Assembly (NCBI GenBank): GCA_025330725.1
Contig: JAIWND010000001.1
Location: 2,052,501-2,116,500, forward strand
Reading direction: 5' to 3'
Length of the DNA: 64,000 nucleotides
Source: Chlamydoabsidia padenii
Taxonomy: Eukaryota; Mucoromycota; Mucoromycetes; Mucorales; Cunninghamellaceae
The translations under genes were made by a program, and so were the position numbers. The notes below the pieces were generated by a model, which saw only the letters and a list, made by a program, of their open reading frames with translations, was not told the origin of the DNA and made no database searches. The stretch's first letter is position 1. Each line of letters begins with the position of its first letter. Of this stretch, positions 49,375 through 63,097 are shown piece by piece.

Positions 49375-50318
49375 GGATTTGAAAAAAGCACTCATGCAAA
49401 AATTCAAATCCCGATTAGTCTTTTTCGCCATCTATGAGCTTATTAGTGGTCGATTGGTAAGTTTCCAACCTATCTATGAAGTCACCTGTTGTATCATCAT
49501 TGGATTCATTGCAAGAGCAGTGGGCAAGTTTGGGTTTTGTTTCACTCCTGTGGCGTTTGCTTCTTTTATCATCATTCTCCCGGGGTATTCCATGGCGATC
49601 TCGATCGTCGAGCTGGTCTCTCGCCAATTGGTCTGTGGGGTAGTACGGATGGTCTATGCCATCATTTATGCATTCTTGTTAGGGTACGGCATCACAATGG
49701 GTTCCTCGCTCTATATCCTGATCGACCCCTCCTCGGCCCTGAATCAAAAAACCCACTGCCAGCACACCGAAAAGGCATCGACTTGCTTGGCCAATGTGGA
49801 TCAATTGTACTATATCTTGACCGTGCCATTGTTTGCTGTGGCTTACTGTATCTTTTTACATGCTCGTGTACCTCGATGGCCTATTATGATCATCGTGGCT
49901 ATATCGGGATTTGTCATCAACTGGGCCCTCGCCTGTCGTGCTACTTCGCCCAGTCAAGTCATCCAGGTTGTCCCGGCTTTTGCCATTGGTCTTCTTGGGA
50001 ATCTTTATACCAAAATGACACAGAAAATGTCATTTGATGCCGTCTTGTTAGGTGTAAGTAGAGAGATAGAGAGTTGAAATGAAATGGTTTTACCCATTTT
50101 GTATGATATAGGTATTTTATATGGTCCCTGGTGGTTTAGGTTTAAAATCAGCTCTGGGCTTCTTTGGAACGGCGACCGGATCGGAGTTTAGTAATCAAGG
50201 AGGCGGGTTTGCATTATCCATGATTGAAACATCTATTGGGATCTCCATCGGATTATTTGTTGCCACACTGGTTGTATACCCCAGAGGCACAGCACACACA
50301 CCGCTTATGAGTTTTTAA
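48079..50318 (+). CDS. ThrE/Prm10-like multi-pass membrane protein
   Basis: Fungal homolog of the ThrE/DUF1212 family (bacterial threonine/serine exporters; yeast Prm10). Four exons (48079-48577, 48650-49339, 49419-50053, 50112-50318) join in frame to 676 aa. The N-terminal 280 aa are hydrophilic and Ser/Arg-rich. The soluble ThrE domain follows (RKLVKCLMLYGCPAHRLEYILRQ, GEVTVDEALEFVDKVIREP). Then come about ten hydrophobic segments, such as WIIPFTYALASFCGCVMFFG, CCIIIGFIARAVGKF, FASFIIILPGYSMAISIVEL, VYAIIYAFLLGYGITMG and FYMVPGGLGLKSALGFFG. The acceptor at 48650 was chosen because it alone keeps frame with a GT donor. Intron 2 contains a 32-nt A tract and a motif variant just before the acceptor. 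Transported substrate unknown. Confidence 0.9.
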
Positions 50319-50453
50319 AAAAGACCCACGGTTAACACATCACTACGATAATCAACCCCATCACATTTTTTATTATCATCAACATTATAAAGCATTATTC
50401 TGACTAGGGTAAATTAACTATACTAGAATACAAATATAATATCACATAAACCA

Positions 50454-52168
<1,715 letters not shown>

Positions 52169-52441
52169 TTTGGCTGGATCAGATCCTGTGTTGAGCGATC
52201 TCTAATGAATGGTGAACACAAAGGAGGTGTTACATGCATAGGATCGTTGATGACAAGACAAGCGGAGTTAGTTCTGGTGTCAAAAATGGAAATATACTGT
52301 AGAAATAAACAGCCGAGACTCTTGTTTGGAGAGGTGTGTCTCCTTTACCCACTTGTATTTTCCGTGTTCCCCCAAGTTCGATGAAGATAAAAAAAAAAGA
52401 AACCTGCTTTGGCTTCCTCGGTCTTCTTTTCATCATCAATC

Positions 52442-53509
52442 ATGCCCGGGACAGTCTATATCGTCATTTACTCATTGTATCATCACGTCTACAAGCTCTC
52501 CCTCGAGATCCAGAAAGGATTAGAACAATCAGGTGTAAAAACCAAGCTATTCCAAGGTAAAGAGAAAAAAAAATATCAGTGAAAATCAAATAACTCAAAA
52601 TATCCTCTTAGTGGAAGAAACACTTTCTGATGAAATTTTACAAAAGATGCATGCTCCTAAACACCCCGACATTCCAGTTATCACAGTGGATAACCTCACA
52701 GAACCTGACGGTATTCTATTTGGGATTCCCACTCGGTACGAGAAAGTCGGTGTTTGAAATAATTTTGCATAAATTTGGATCCTCACCCTCCCCCCCTTTT
52801 TTTTTTTTAGTTTTGGCACCATGCCTGCTCAAATGAAAACACTATTTGATGCTACAGGAAGTAAGTATCTTTGATTATGAAGAAAAAGTATGTATACTGA
52901 TGATGATTGCATATAGAACTGTGGGCCACGGGAGCCTTGTCACAAAAGTTTGCAGGCACATTCTTTTCGACGGCATCACAACATGGTGGACAGTAAGTTG
53001 ATAATCCTCTTTTACTTTGAGGTATTAATTTCTTCATCTCTCTGTACATATAAAATAGAGAAACAACGGGTAAAACAAAAAACAAAATGCATTAAATAAA
53101 TAACTAAACATGATCTTCTTTCACCGATCAGCTTTGACAACCGTCACTTTCTTTACCCATCACGGTATGATTTATGTACCTTTTGGATTTTCCAACCCTG
53201 TAAGTAGAATGATGCCGAGGTTGATATAAGAGAGAAAGAGACTAATGCATTTACCTGTATAGCATCTGTTTGATAATACTGAAGTTATTGGCGGATCAGC
53301 CTATGGGGCAGGTAATCACAATGAACAAGTTGATCGGCGCTTACCTTTTACTTGCTAAACCATTCACTTTTAATACAGGCGCTATCACCAATGGTGATGG
53401 ATCAAGAGAGGTCTCAGAGAAAGAAATGGAAATCGCACGAAATCAAGGTCAGAACTTTGGTAAAGTTGTCTCTACTTATGTTTTAGGCAAAAGTACCACT
53501 TTACAATAA
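52442..53509 (+). CDS. Flavodoxin-like quinone oxidoreductase, short form (Pst2 type)
   Basis: Paralog of the flavodoxin-like protein at 42302-43714, about 200 aa, without the C-terminal tail. It begins MPGTVYIVIYSLYHHVYKLSLEIQ and continues LFQVEETLSDEILQKMHAPK, LFGIPTRFGTMPAQMKTLFDATG, QKFAGTFFSTASQHGGQE, MIYVPFGFSNP and EVIGGSAYGAGAITNGDGSR. It ends VVSTYVLGKSTTLQ. FMN-binding and quinone-reductase motifs match Pst2/WrbA. The two copies share most motifs but have different introns and tails, suggesting an old duplication with different localisation. It is divergent from TGS1 across about 270 bp. Confidence 0.93.
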
Positions 53510-53703
53510 AGAAAATCATCGCCTATATAATTGAAACGCCGACTTTTGAATTTATTTTAAATCCTACCTTTTCTTCTTCCTTTCTGTACCACTTGCTTTT
53601 GTAATGTTTTTTTAACACCCATTCATTACGTGTTTCGTATATACCCTAATTCAACACACTTATCATTTTATACTCAATATTATTGTCTCTTTTCCTTCAC
53701 CTT

Positions 53704-56700
53704 ATGACTTCTTTTACGAATACAAAATCACTTCCACACTTACCCAAGCCAATGCAACAACCTATCATTGCCAACTCTAGGATGTTGGACGACGACGCCA
53801 AGATATACCTGTGGAAACTAATACATACCTGGCTACGACATGAAAAACTTCAAACTAAATGGGCAACCGTCATTAATGATCTTTTACTACGCATTATTCA
53901 ATCCTACAACTCTGAAGCAAGGTCTGTCTCCAAAACAACAACTTCTTTGGGAACATATATTCAACTGTTTGAAACTGGCACTCCTTCTCAATCCAAGTTC
54001 TTGTCTGGACATATTGATGGCACTCAGCTTCAAAATCTTACAGGTATGCATATAACACTCACTCTATCTTCATGTTAAAAGGTCTAACTTTTTATGTTAT
54101 TTTAATTTCTATGACTCAAATTAGACTTACCACTACCAATCGTGTATGGTGGTACTGTGCGTCTTTATGGGGTACCTGTATCTCTACAAGCTACACTGAA
54201 TGAAATCATGGCCCTCGCTCTCTATACGGTTTACTCATTACAACTAGAGGTCGATTTGATGCGGGATCACCATATTACAATATCAACCCACTTGACGAAG
54301 CCAGATACTGTCTTGGCACAAGATTCACCACTGACTGGTAATAAGAAAACGACAAATATAACAACAACTACTACTGCTGGAGCACTTTGGAAACATGGTT
54401 TATTGGGTTGGGTATTTGGTAAACGTGGTGGTGACAAGGCTGTTGTGAACGAAAAGGATTCCAATATAGAGGCACCCAAGCGTCGACTCTCCTTTATGGC
54501 ATTGAAAAACTCGACTAGGAAACCGACCGTTAATCCACCCGATTTATCTGATTCTGATCACTATTATCAACACTTGCGACTTGCTTTGGAACGTGCCTGT
54601 ATATCGACATCTCCTTCTTTGACTTTTACTGCACCATCTCTCGTCACTGTGTTGGAATACGAAGAAGAAAACATGAATACGATGAAGGTGATTATTAGGA
54701 ATGGTCAACAGAAAGAGGACGATGAAAGTAGCACCATAAAGAAACAACAACAACGATTTAGTGATCAACAACCTTTGCGGAACAGACTAACTTCTTTGGC
54801 TCGACGATCATCTTCCATTTTATCTATTGGACCAACAGACAAGGGTAATAAAAATGACCATGACACCGTCTTTCTTCCACAATCAATCACAGCTTATAAC
54901 CTGCTTCGTATACCCAAACATCTGCTCAACACCACTAACAAAATTGGAATGGATCAATTATATCTCGACCCAACTTCGATTGGGGCCTTTAAACACCATC
55001 AACACATCGTCATCAATTACAGCTCTTATCCAATCGGATGCCCTGATCGACCTTGTCTTGGTCCTACCCTGTGCACCATCCAATACTTCCGATTCGATGA
55101 TGAGTCTCCTTACTCTGATCAAACCTTGGGTATGACTTTGAACCGATGGCTAAATGAATCTACCAACTCTTGCAAGAATTATCTGGACCATCAAGCACGT
55201 GCATGTACCGATTTAATAGGATTACCAACATCACCACGTCGTGCAGAAACACAGGATCGTATTTCGGTGACATCAGATCATACCAGCTCAGATGAATTAT
55301 CATCACAACAGCGATCAACAACTAATACCAAAATGTCACTACATGGATGCAAACAACCTCTTCAAGATCACGTCCTTTGCTTCAGTCATGGCTCGTCCCG
55401 TATCAATGTTTATTTTATATCATCTGAAATAACAACTACAACTACAACAATCGGTGACAATCCGTCCTTGACATGTTGGCTTGTCTGTACTATCTGTGAT
55501 GCTCGAACACCATCTCGACCTGTTTCACAAGCCACCAGCCGATTCTCATTTGCCAAATACTTGGAATTGTATCTATACAGCACACGATTCAGCACACCAC
55601 ACGATCTTTGTCAACATGCTAAAACAACAGCCATTGCACGATGCTTTAGCCATGTCAATATGACGACCGAAATACGATTTGTGAAGGAGGATATTGACGT
55701 TTATCGACTACGAGGTTCACCCTTACAAGCCATCCAGCAATCATCATCATCCTTTTATCCACGAATCAGTAAATCAACAATGGAAAAATGGGTCATCAGG
55801 GAGGGCCGGGCGATCGAAGACCTCTTCAAGCATCTACAACGACATCTTGTGAAGCTTCAACATCAACAACCAGATGGGCGACCCGACAAGGATATGATGA
55901 ATCGACAAGCGGTATGGGATTCCAATCGACACGATCTTTTACAATCACTCAAAAATGCTTCGATTGCATTAAATGATTTTAGGCGGTTTTTTGCAATGGA
56001 GGCTTCTGTGATTGTCGACGATTTGAACCACTGGCAACAGGATCGATGGCCTCAATTGGCGCCGTTTACTTGGAAAGGGCGGCCTGATTATATGAACACT
56101 GATATCAACGAAACGATCCACTGTTTTCCTGATTCTGCCGTCATGGTACGTGAATTGGAACCGACATCCATCATTGCTTATACTTTAAGGTAAAAACTCT
56201 TCTCCTATTTGATCTAAACATGGTATAATAATATTATTGTTTTTGTTTGTTTTAGCTCTAAAGACTATGTGGATGAACTCTCGTACAACCTATCATCCGA
56301 GGGCATTCCAACAGCCACTACCGTTCCTGCCTCCAAGAAGGCGGCACCACCATTATCGACAAAATCAAGTAGTGGACAAAACAGCAGCAACGAGGACGAT
56401 CCATCCGAAATGATTGATGGGTACTACTCTACGGTGGAACGCAAATATATATCACCAACAACAGGATCAGCTACGGAAACAGCTTCTTTTAGGACGATGG
56501 TTATGGAAACAGTCAGAAATAATGTCAGTGATCATCGAATCTCACTCATGAAACAACGTTTGGCACGAACTGCACCTCTCTCATTATCAACCAGAAAGAT
56601 CAAACGTCAACAAACAACAGAACGTGATCTAGGTCTTCAGACAGCAAAAGATATCAAGGAATCCATTGTGTATCATAACCCTCCTCCACCTACTGAAGCC

Positions 56701-56792
56701 GGATCTGATGAAATTGATCCGTCTTCTCCTGATGGTCCTGCAACGTTGCTTAGTCCTCACATCAAACATCGTAAGTTTTTCAAACAATATAC

Positions 56793-56852
<60 letters not shown>

Positions 56853-58101
56853 CTAATCACATCTCTATTAGGATTTGTCCATGGCAATGTTGAATTCAGC
56901 TGTACTGTGTATTATGCTAATGAGTTTGAATCTTTACGTAAATCATGTGGTGTGGATCAACTGGTCATTGAATCACTTTGTCGATGTCAAAACTGGGCTA
57001 CAACAGGTGGTAAAAGTAAAAGTCAGTTTTACAAAACCCAAGGTAAGCGATCTCATTGTAATAGGAAATCAATACTCACTTTTTATTTTTGACTAGATGA
57101 TCGGCTGGTGGTAAAAGAAATGGTAAACGCTTGGAACATTGCTGAAAAGGATGCCTTTTTACGATTTGCACCAAAGTACTTTGATTATATCCGGGAAAGC
57201 GACAAGGTAAGGAAAGAAACACACACAAAAAAAGAATAAAGTGGATAATGATATTAACCAACTTGGTTTATGAAGGCCCCTTCACTTCTTGCCAAGATAT
57301 TTGGATTTTATAGTATACAGATGCAAAGTACTGATGACAAGAAACAGACGTTCAATATTGATGTCCTGGTAATGGAACAACTCTTCTATGGTCAATCTAT
57401 CTCCAAGGTAAAAAAAGATAGGAATGACGATGGATCCTTGCTAACAGGGAAAACAATATCACTTTATTATAGACTTTTGATTTTAAAGGTATTCCTGACC
57501 GTCAAGTCGATGAAGAACGTAGGAACCAAGACGGATGTACTCTTTGGGATGGCGACTGGCGTGATGGTAAGATAAACAAAGGACTCTTTTATATATATAT
57601 ATATTCTAAATTACTCATGTAGGGTATCGTATGGGTTATGTGACTCATGAACAATCATGGCAATGGATCGATTTGGCGATTGAACGTGACACTCAATTCC
57701 TAGCAAACAACAATATCATGGATTATTCTCTTTTGGTTGGTGTAGATAAAAGCAAGAAAGAACTCTCGATTGGTCTTGTGGGTAAAAGTTTCTCTTGCTG
57801 GGAAAACATGGAAATGAAGTTTAACGAAAACGTTTTTAGATTATATTGGTACCTACACCTGGTACAAGAAGATCGAGTCCAAAAGTAAATCCACTCTACA
57901 ACGAAATCGTGAAGTCACTGTCTTACCACCCGATCAATATAGGCTACGATTCTGTCGGCAAGTCCGTGATTACTTTATCCCCGTGCCAGGTAATTCAAAT
58001 ATATATATATATATATATCTTTGACTAAATATCATTACAATGTAGGCAAGTTTGATATTATCTCTCCCGAACAAACAAACCCAAGTGCATGGATAAAGTA
58101 A
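53704..58101 (+). CDS. FAB1/PIKfyve-like phosphatidylinositol phosphate kinase lacking FYVE
   Basis: Lipid kinase related to Fab1/PIKfyve, which makes PI(3,5)P2 on endosomes and vacuoles. About ten exons. The frame closes through 53704-54043, 54125-56189, 56256-56770, 56872-57042, 57097-57206, 57276-57407 and later exons. There is no FYVE finger. The pre-chaperonin region (WKLIHTWLRHEKLQTKWATVI, GTYIQLFETGTPSQSKFLSG) jumps straight to LPLPIVYGGTVRLYGVPVSL, so most of the Cpn60-like domain is absent. The Cys-rich Fab1 region is present but degenerate (CFSHGSSRINVYFIS, WLVCTICDARTPSRP, SFAKYLELYLYSTRF). EPTSIIAYTLSSKDYVDEL follows. The kinase has HGNVEFSCTVYYANEFESLR, DDRLVVKEM, FAPKYFDYI, TFDFKGIPDR (degenerate DLKGS), [13 protein letters not shown] and DYIGTYTWYKK. 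Confidence 0.87.
56795..56848 (+). repeat. 54-nt T homopolymer in intron
   Basis: Uninterrupted T run just upstream of the acceptor at 56871 in the FAB1-like gene, the longest homopolymer in the window. It probably serves as, or expanded from, a polypyrimidine tract. Its exact length may be affected by sequencing. Confidence 0.95.
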
Positions 58102-58577
58102 TGATGCGTTGTAGTTTAGCATCTTTATACTAGTTTTATTAGAGCTATGTCTTATACCCACCTGTCTTATCTGTTTACCTGATATCATTATTATAAATAA
58201 AAAACGAACTGTTGAATCATTCATTGTATTGCAGAACTCGGTCCTCTTTGAACATTTGGAAACCTCGACTCTAAGCACCAACGCATGAATCGAGGGTTTT
58301 TTGTCTTAATGAATCTGATCATGTCCAATGCAGAGCGGGATGTTGACGATCAAAGTCGGGAATTAAATTTCATCAAATTCATGCAAAAGGCAACCTCTTC
58401 AAACATATAGTTCATACCCCATATCCTATTCCATCATTTTACCCACCTATTATTAATTGTTTTAAATTGTTTTTTATTCTTTTGTGATATAAAAAAAAAA
58501 GGAAAGAGAGAGAGAGAGAGCTATGTATAATAAGATGTGATGTATATGTGTAATTATGTGGGGAGGGAAAGACTAAA
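58102..58577. other. Convergent intergenic region, FAB1-like and RPS3
   Basis: Noncoding 3' flanks of convergent genes. It contains AATAAA near 58193, GAGCGGGATGTTGAC near 58333, AAGTCGGGAATTAAATTT near 58350 and a (GA)n tract near 58505-58519. No gene is visible. Confidence 0.5.
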
Positions 58578-59631
<1,054 letters not shown>

Positions 59632-59861
59632 TGTGAGTGATAAAGGGAAGGAAAAGAAGAGGACATTCAAAAAAAAAAGAAGAACGGATCCACATAAATT
59701 TTCAAACGCCGCTAATTTGGCATTTCATCATGCACTTTACTAAGTATGGTTTGGCATCGAAAAAGAAAAGAGGGAGAGATAAATGACGATGTATATATAA
59801 ACTTAGGAGACTCTATTTTACTTTCTTTTTCTTTTTTCTTCAATCTTACTTATCTCAAAAA

Positions 59862-60029
59862 ATGGCCGAACCTACTACTCCTCCTGTATCTGAAGCTGAA
59901 CAACAACGTCTACGAGAAGAAATCGCTCGATTGAAAGAAGAATGTGAATATCTCTCTGAAAAAGATAATGCCTTGAAACAAAATATTATGGAGGTGCAAG
60001 AAAAGATCCATGATGAAGAAAACAAATAG
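59862..60029 (+). CDS. Small coiled-coil protein, 55 aa
   Basis: Short single-exon gene. It begins MAEPTTPPVSEAEQQRLREE and continues as a heptad-rich helix (RLKEECEYLSEKDNALKQNI, MEVQEKIHDEENK). Nearly the whole protein after residue 10 should form a coiled coil. A TATA-like TATATATAAACTTAGG lies about 65 bp upstream, with a pyrimidine tract before the ATG and AATAAAAG about 18 bp after the stop, so the transcript looks complete. Function unknown; it could be a small subunit or inhibitor acting by coiled-coil pairing. Confidence 0.72.
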   Translation: MAEPTTPPVSEAEQQRLREEIARLKEECEYLSEKDNALKQNIMEVQEKIHDEENK

Positions 60030-60334
60030 TTGATATACTACTACTTTAATAAAAGAACACCAGTACATAATCGGAATTTAAATATCAGAGCGGGTATTAA
60101 AATGTAGCCCCCCCTCCAGTTTAGACAATCATAGCCTCTAATACGATCATCAAAAGAGTCCTGTACCGTATGTACATCCATGATATAAATAGAACATGAT
60201 GACAAAGTTAAAAATACAAAAGAGACAGTATATAAGATATTTTCATTTTATTTATTTATTTATTAATATGATTCATTGTAACTTGATAACAAGGTGGTAT
60301 TCAAACTATACAAAGGAAAGAAGGGGATAAAAGA
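60030..60334. other. Convergent intergenic region
   Basis: AT-rich noncoding DNA with AATAAA-like signals for both flanking genes (near 60048 on the plus side) and (TTTA)n near 60247-60263. A degenerate GAGCGGGTATTAAAA lies near 60089. No gene is visible. Confidence 0.5.
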
Positions 60335-61249
60335 TTATTCGAATTGCATATGTTTAATGGGATCAAAGTAAGCATGATTTAAAGCATCTTTAGCAGAGAT
60401 ACGCAAATTGGGTTGATACTGCAACATGCGATTCATCAAGTCCAGACCAAGAGGATCGACGGTAGGTAAGATTTGGAAGATAGTCTGAGGAGGATAATAC
60501 TGTTGATTTGGTTTGAATTCAGGCAACTGGGATACATTGGGCCAGGTCTGTTCGGTAGGTGTCCCCATCATCCTGAATATTTTTTGTAATTGATCTTCAT
60601 TGGTGGTACCAGGAAACAAGGGACGACCAGTATACATTTCCGCCATAATACACCCTGCCGACCAAATATCAATTGAAGTCGAATACATGCGTGAGCCCAA
60701 GAGGACGTCGGGAGCACGATACCATAACGTCACCACTTCATTACTAAACGTATTCACAGGAATCCCAAACGCCCGCGCCAGACCAAAGTCACCTAGTTTG
60801 AGTGCCCCTCGTTTGTTGATGAGCAAGTTTTGTGGTTTGAGATCACGATGGAGTACCCGGTTTTCATGACAGTACGCAATCCCACGAAGTAGTTGAAGCA
60901 TGAATTGTCGAATAGAGACCAGGTCCAAAGCACCATGTGTGGCTCGAGCATGAGTGTCCATGTGTCGCTTGAGGTCTTGATCCATAAATTCAAATACGAG
61001 AATCAACTTGTTTTCCGTATGAATCACATCCATCAGTCGTACAATATTGGGATGCTTGAGTTCCTTCATGAGTGAGATTTCCCGAATCGCCGTGGATGGT
61101 GCCCCTTCTTCAGCATCTAGATGTATTTCCTTTAGTGCCACGATTTCCCCACCAAGTCGACTTTTTCCCTTGAATACTGTCGCATATGTTCCTTCACCTA
61201 GTTTTTCCAACCGTTGATATCGATCTGTGCCTCCGTTTGATGTTGACAT
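60335..61249 (-). CDS. PHO85: Cyclin-dependent kinase Pho85
   Basis: CDK that couples nutrient (phosphate, carbon) state to growth, together with Pcl-type cyclins; homolog of animal CDK5. Intronless, 304 aa. The N-terminus [20 protein letters not shown] contains the glycine loop, followed by [13 protein letters not shown] and [20 protein letters not shown] (PSTAIRE cyclin helix). The catalytic loop is [13 protein letters not shown], and [21 protein letters not shown] is the activation segment with Ser in place of an activating Thr, as in Pho85/CDK5. [24 protein letters not shown] and GTPTEQTWP complete it. Pho85-style [11 protein letters not shown] loop follows DTHA. Confidence 0.95.
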   Translation of the reverse strand: MSTSNGGTDRYQRLEKLGEGTYATVFKGKSRLGGEIVALKEIHLDAEEGAPSTAIREISLMKELKHPNIVRLMDVIHTENKLILVFEFMDQDLKRHMDTHARATHGALDLVSIRQFMLQLLRGIAYCHENRVLHRDLKPQNLLINKRGALKLGDFGLARAFGIPVNTFSNEVVTLWYRAPDVLLGSRMYSTSIDIWSAGCIMAEMYTGRPLFPGTTNEDQLQKIFRMMGTPTEQTWPNVSQLPEFKPNQQYYPPQTIFQILPTVDPLGLDLMNRMLQYQPNLRISAKDALNHAYFDPIKHMQFE

Positions 61250-63097
61250 TACTATGTTATGGATGATTGGATGTAAAAGGGAAAAAGGGAAAAGAGTGAG
61301 AGACGGGAGAAAAGAAAATAGGGCGGCAAAGTAAAAATAGTTATTTTGGGGGCTGCGATCGTGTGATTGGATTTAGACGCCGACGTTCGTTTAACAGACC
61401 AAGACAAGTGTTTGTTAAATGCAGATGGTATCATTATATAAGACCTCTTTTTTTTTTTTTCAAAACATGACTGATGCACATTCTCGTACAAAAGAGGAGT
61501 CAGGAGCAAGATACTTTTGAGGGGTGGGGACGTTGGATTGGTAATGTCGGGAATTAAAAAAGGAATCAAAGCAAGCAAAAGGAGATCAAAGGCAAACAAG
61601 CCAAACAAGAGTTTCTTTATTATATATAATAAGATAAAAAAGAAAACTATACTAAAAATGTTGTTTACTCCTATACATATCATCTTCTTGACCAATGGTG
61701 ACCGAGTATCATCTCGAGAGAGAGAGAGAGTTCCTATAATATGGTACCAAAAGGATTGGTCAGTGTTCATCAAAATAGTAGATCAAAATAAAAGAGTTTA
61801 CTGGTGACACCTTTACATAACATGAGCGACTTTCGACCATGTTTTCTTTTTTCGTTTACCTATTTAGTGAATTTAATACTGGCGGTCATACAAAAGAGAT
61901 CATCCTAACAGTGTACCTTTGTCTTGATTAGATTATGTCGATCTCTATAAAAAGTAATAACTATCATCAGTCCATCGTTTTCTAATTGTTGTACAATTAC
62001 TTGGTTGTTAAAAGTGACCTAATGTTTCATAAAGACTTCTTGGTTATTGTTTGACTTGGACGAAGAAGAAGAAGACGGAGGTATCCAAATAGTCAACTTG
62101 AGTCTTGAGTAACGACTCGTATGTAACATTGAAGGGTTGGTGTGAATCTTCTCGGGTTATCAACTTTCCAATAATAAAAAAAAGTCCTGTCAAGTCAGTA
62201 ATATTATTCCTTTTGATTTGTCAGATATATTGGATAACGTGGTATTTAAGAGATAAAACACCCCTTCGTGGACTGTATGGGAAGAGGGCACTGCATCATC
62301 GTTTGCCGTAAGAAGGAGTTTCGTACTTGACTGAAATAAGATTACTGATAGATTATCTTCTTCTTTTTTTTACCTGTAACTAAGAATGTGAGAATTCAAG
62401 GACTTGTTTTTAGAGTATGAATAAAAAAAGTAAAAGAGAAGGGAAGACCTCAAAAAAAAAAAGGCGGACTTTAAGCCAGGCAGTATGCGGAATTTGAAAA
62501 AGTTTATGCAGTCGGATGAAGACTCCAACCTCCTATTTGATTGGCACGACATGACCCTTCACCCACAATATTGTTTCCGTTAAAAGTCTTTTTTTTTTTT
62601 TCATCATGGAGAGTGCTGTTGATCTGGAATCATGATCTGATGTATAATAACGTCAGGGATGAATGATGATAAATCCACATGATAAACCTTTTTGAGCAAA
62701 ACAGAAAATAAAAACAGCTTGCTATCTTTGAAAAGAATGGCTATTTTTGGTCAAGTCATTGGGAAACAACCGACTTGATTCATTCGAAAAATGCCCCGGT
62801 CGGCTATTGAACTAGATTGATTGGGAGGGGGTCGTATGAGGATCATGGCCGACTATCCCCATGCTATGTTATCATAATTGAATGTGTTATTCTTGTCTAT
62901 GGATTATCTTTCAGAGATCATGCAAGTGATACATTAGGATCTATTATCCCATCCAAAAAAAGTGTCGATTGTCGGGGTTTGAATCCGGCTATTTTTGATC
63001 AAGACACACAGTAAAACCAAAAAAAAAAGAGTGCCGCTTTTTTTTTCTCTTTCTCTTTTCTTCTTTCTCTTCTACATTATACCAACTTGATCTTCTA
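61250..63097. other. Long noncoding interval, about 1.85 kb
   Basis: AT-rich noncoding region. It holds the PHO85 promoter, a (GA)n tract near 61717-61730, a GAAGAAGAAGAAGACG tract near 62064, a motif variant (GCGGAATTTGAA, 62487-62498), a two-copy element GGCTATTTTTG(G/A)TCAAG near 62744 and 62988, and a GGATTTAGACGCC stretch near 61370. No frame there has protein-like features. Confidence 0.5.

Noticed and set aside
61252..61807. Frames in the PHO85 upstream region on both strands
   Set aside because: Low-complexity Lys or Phe/Leu content, no motif, and they overlap the PHO85 promoter.
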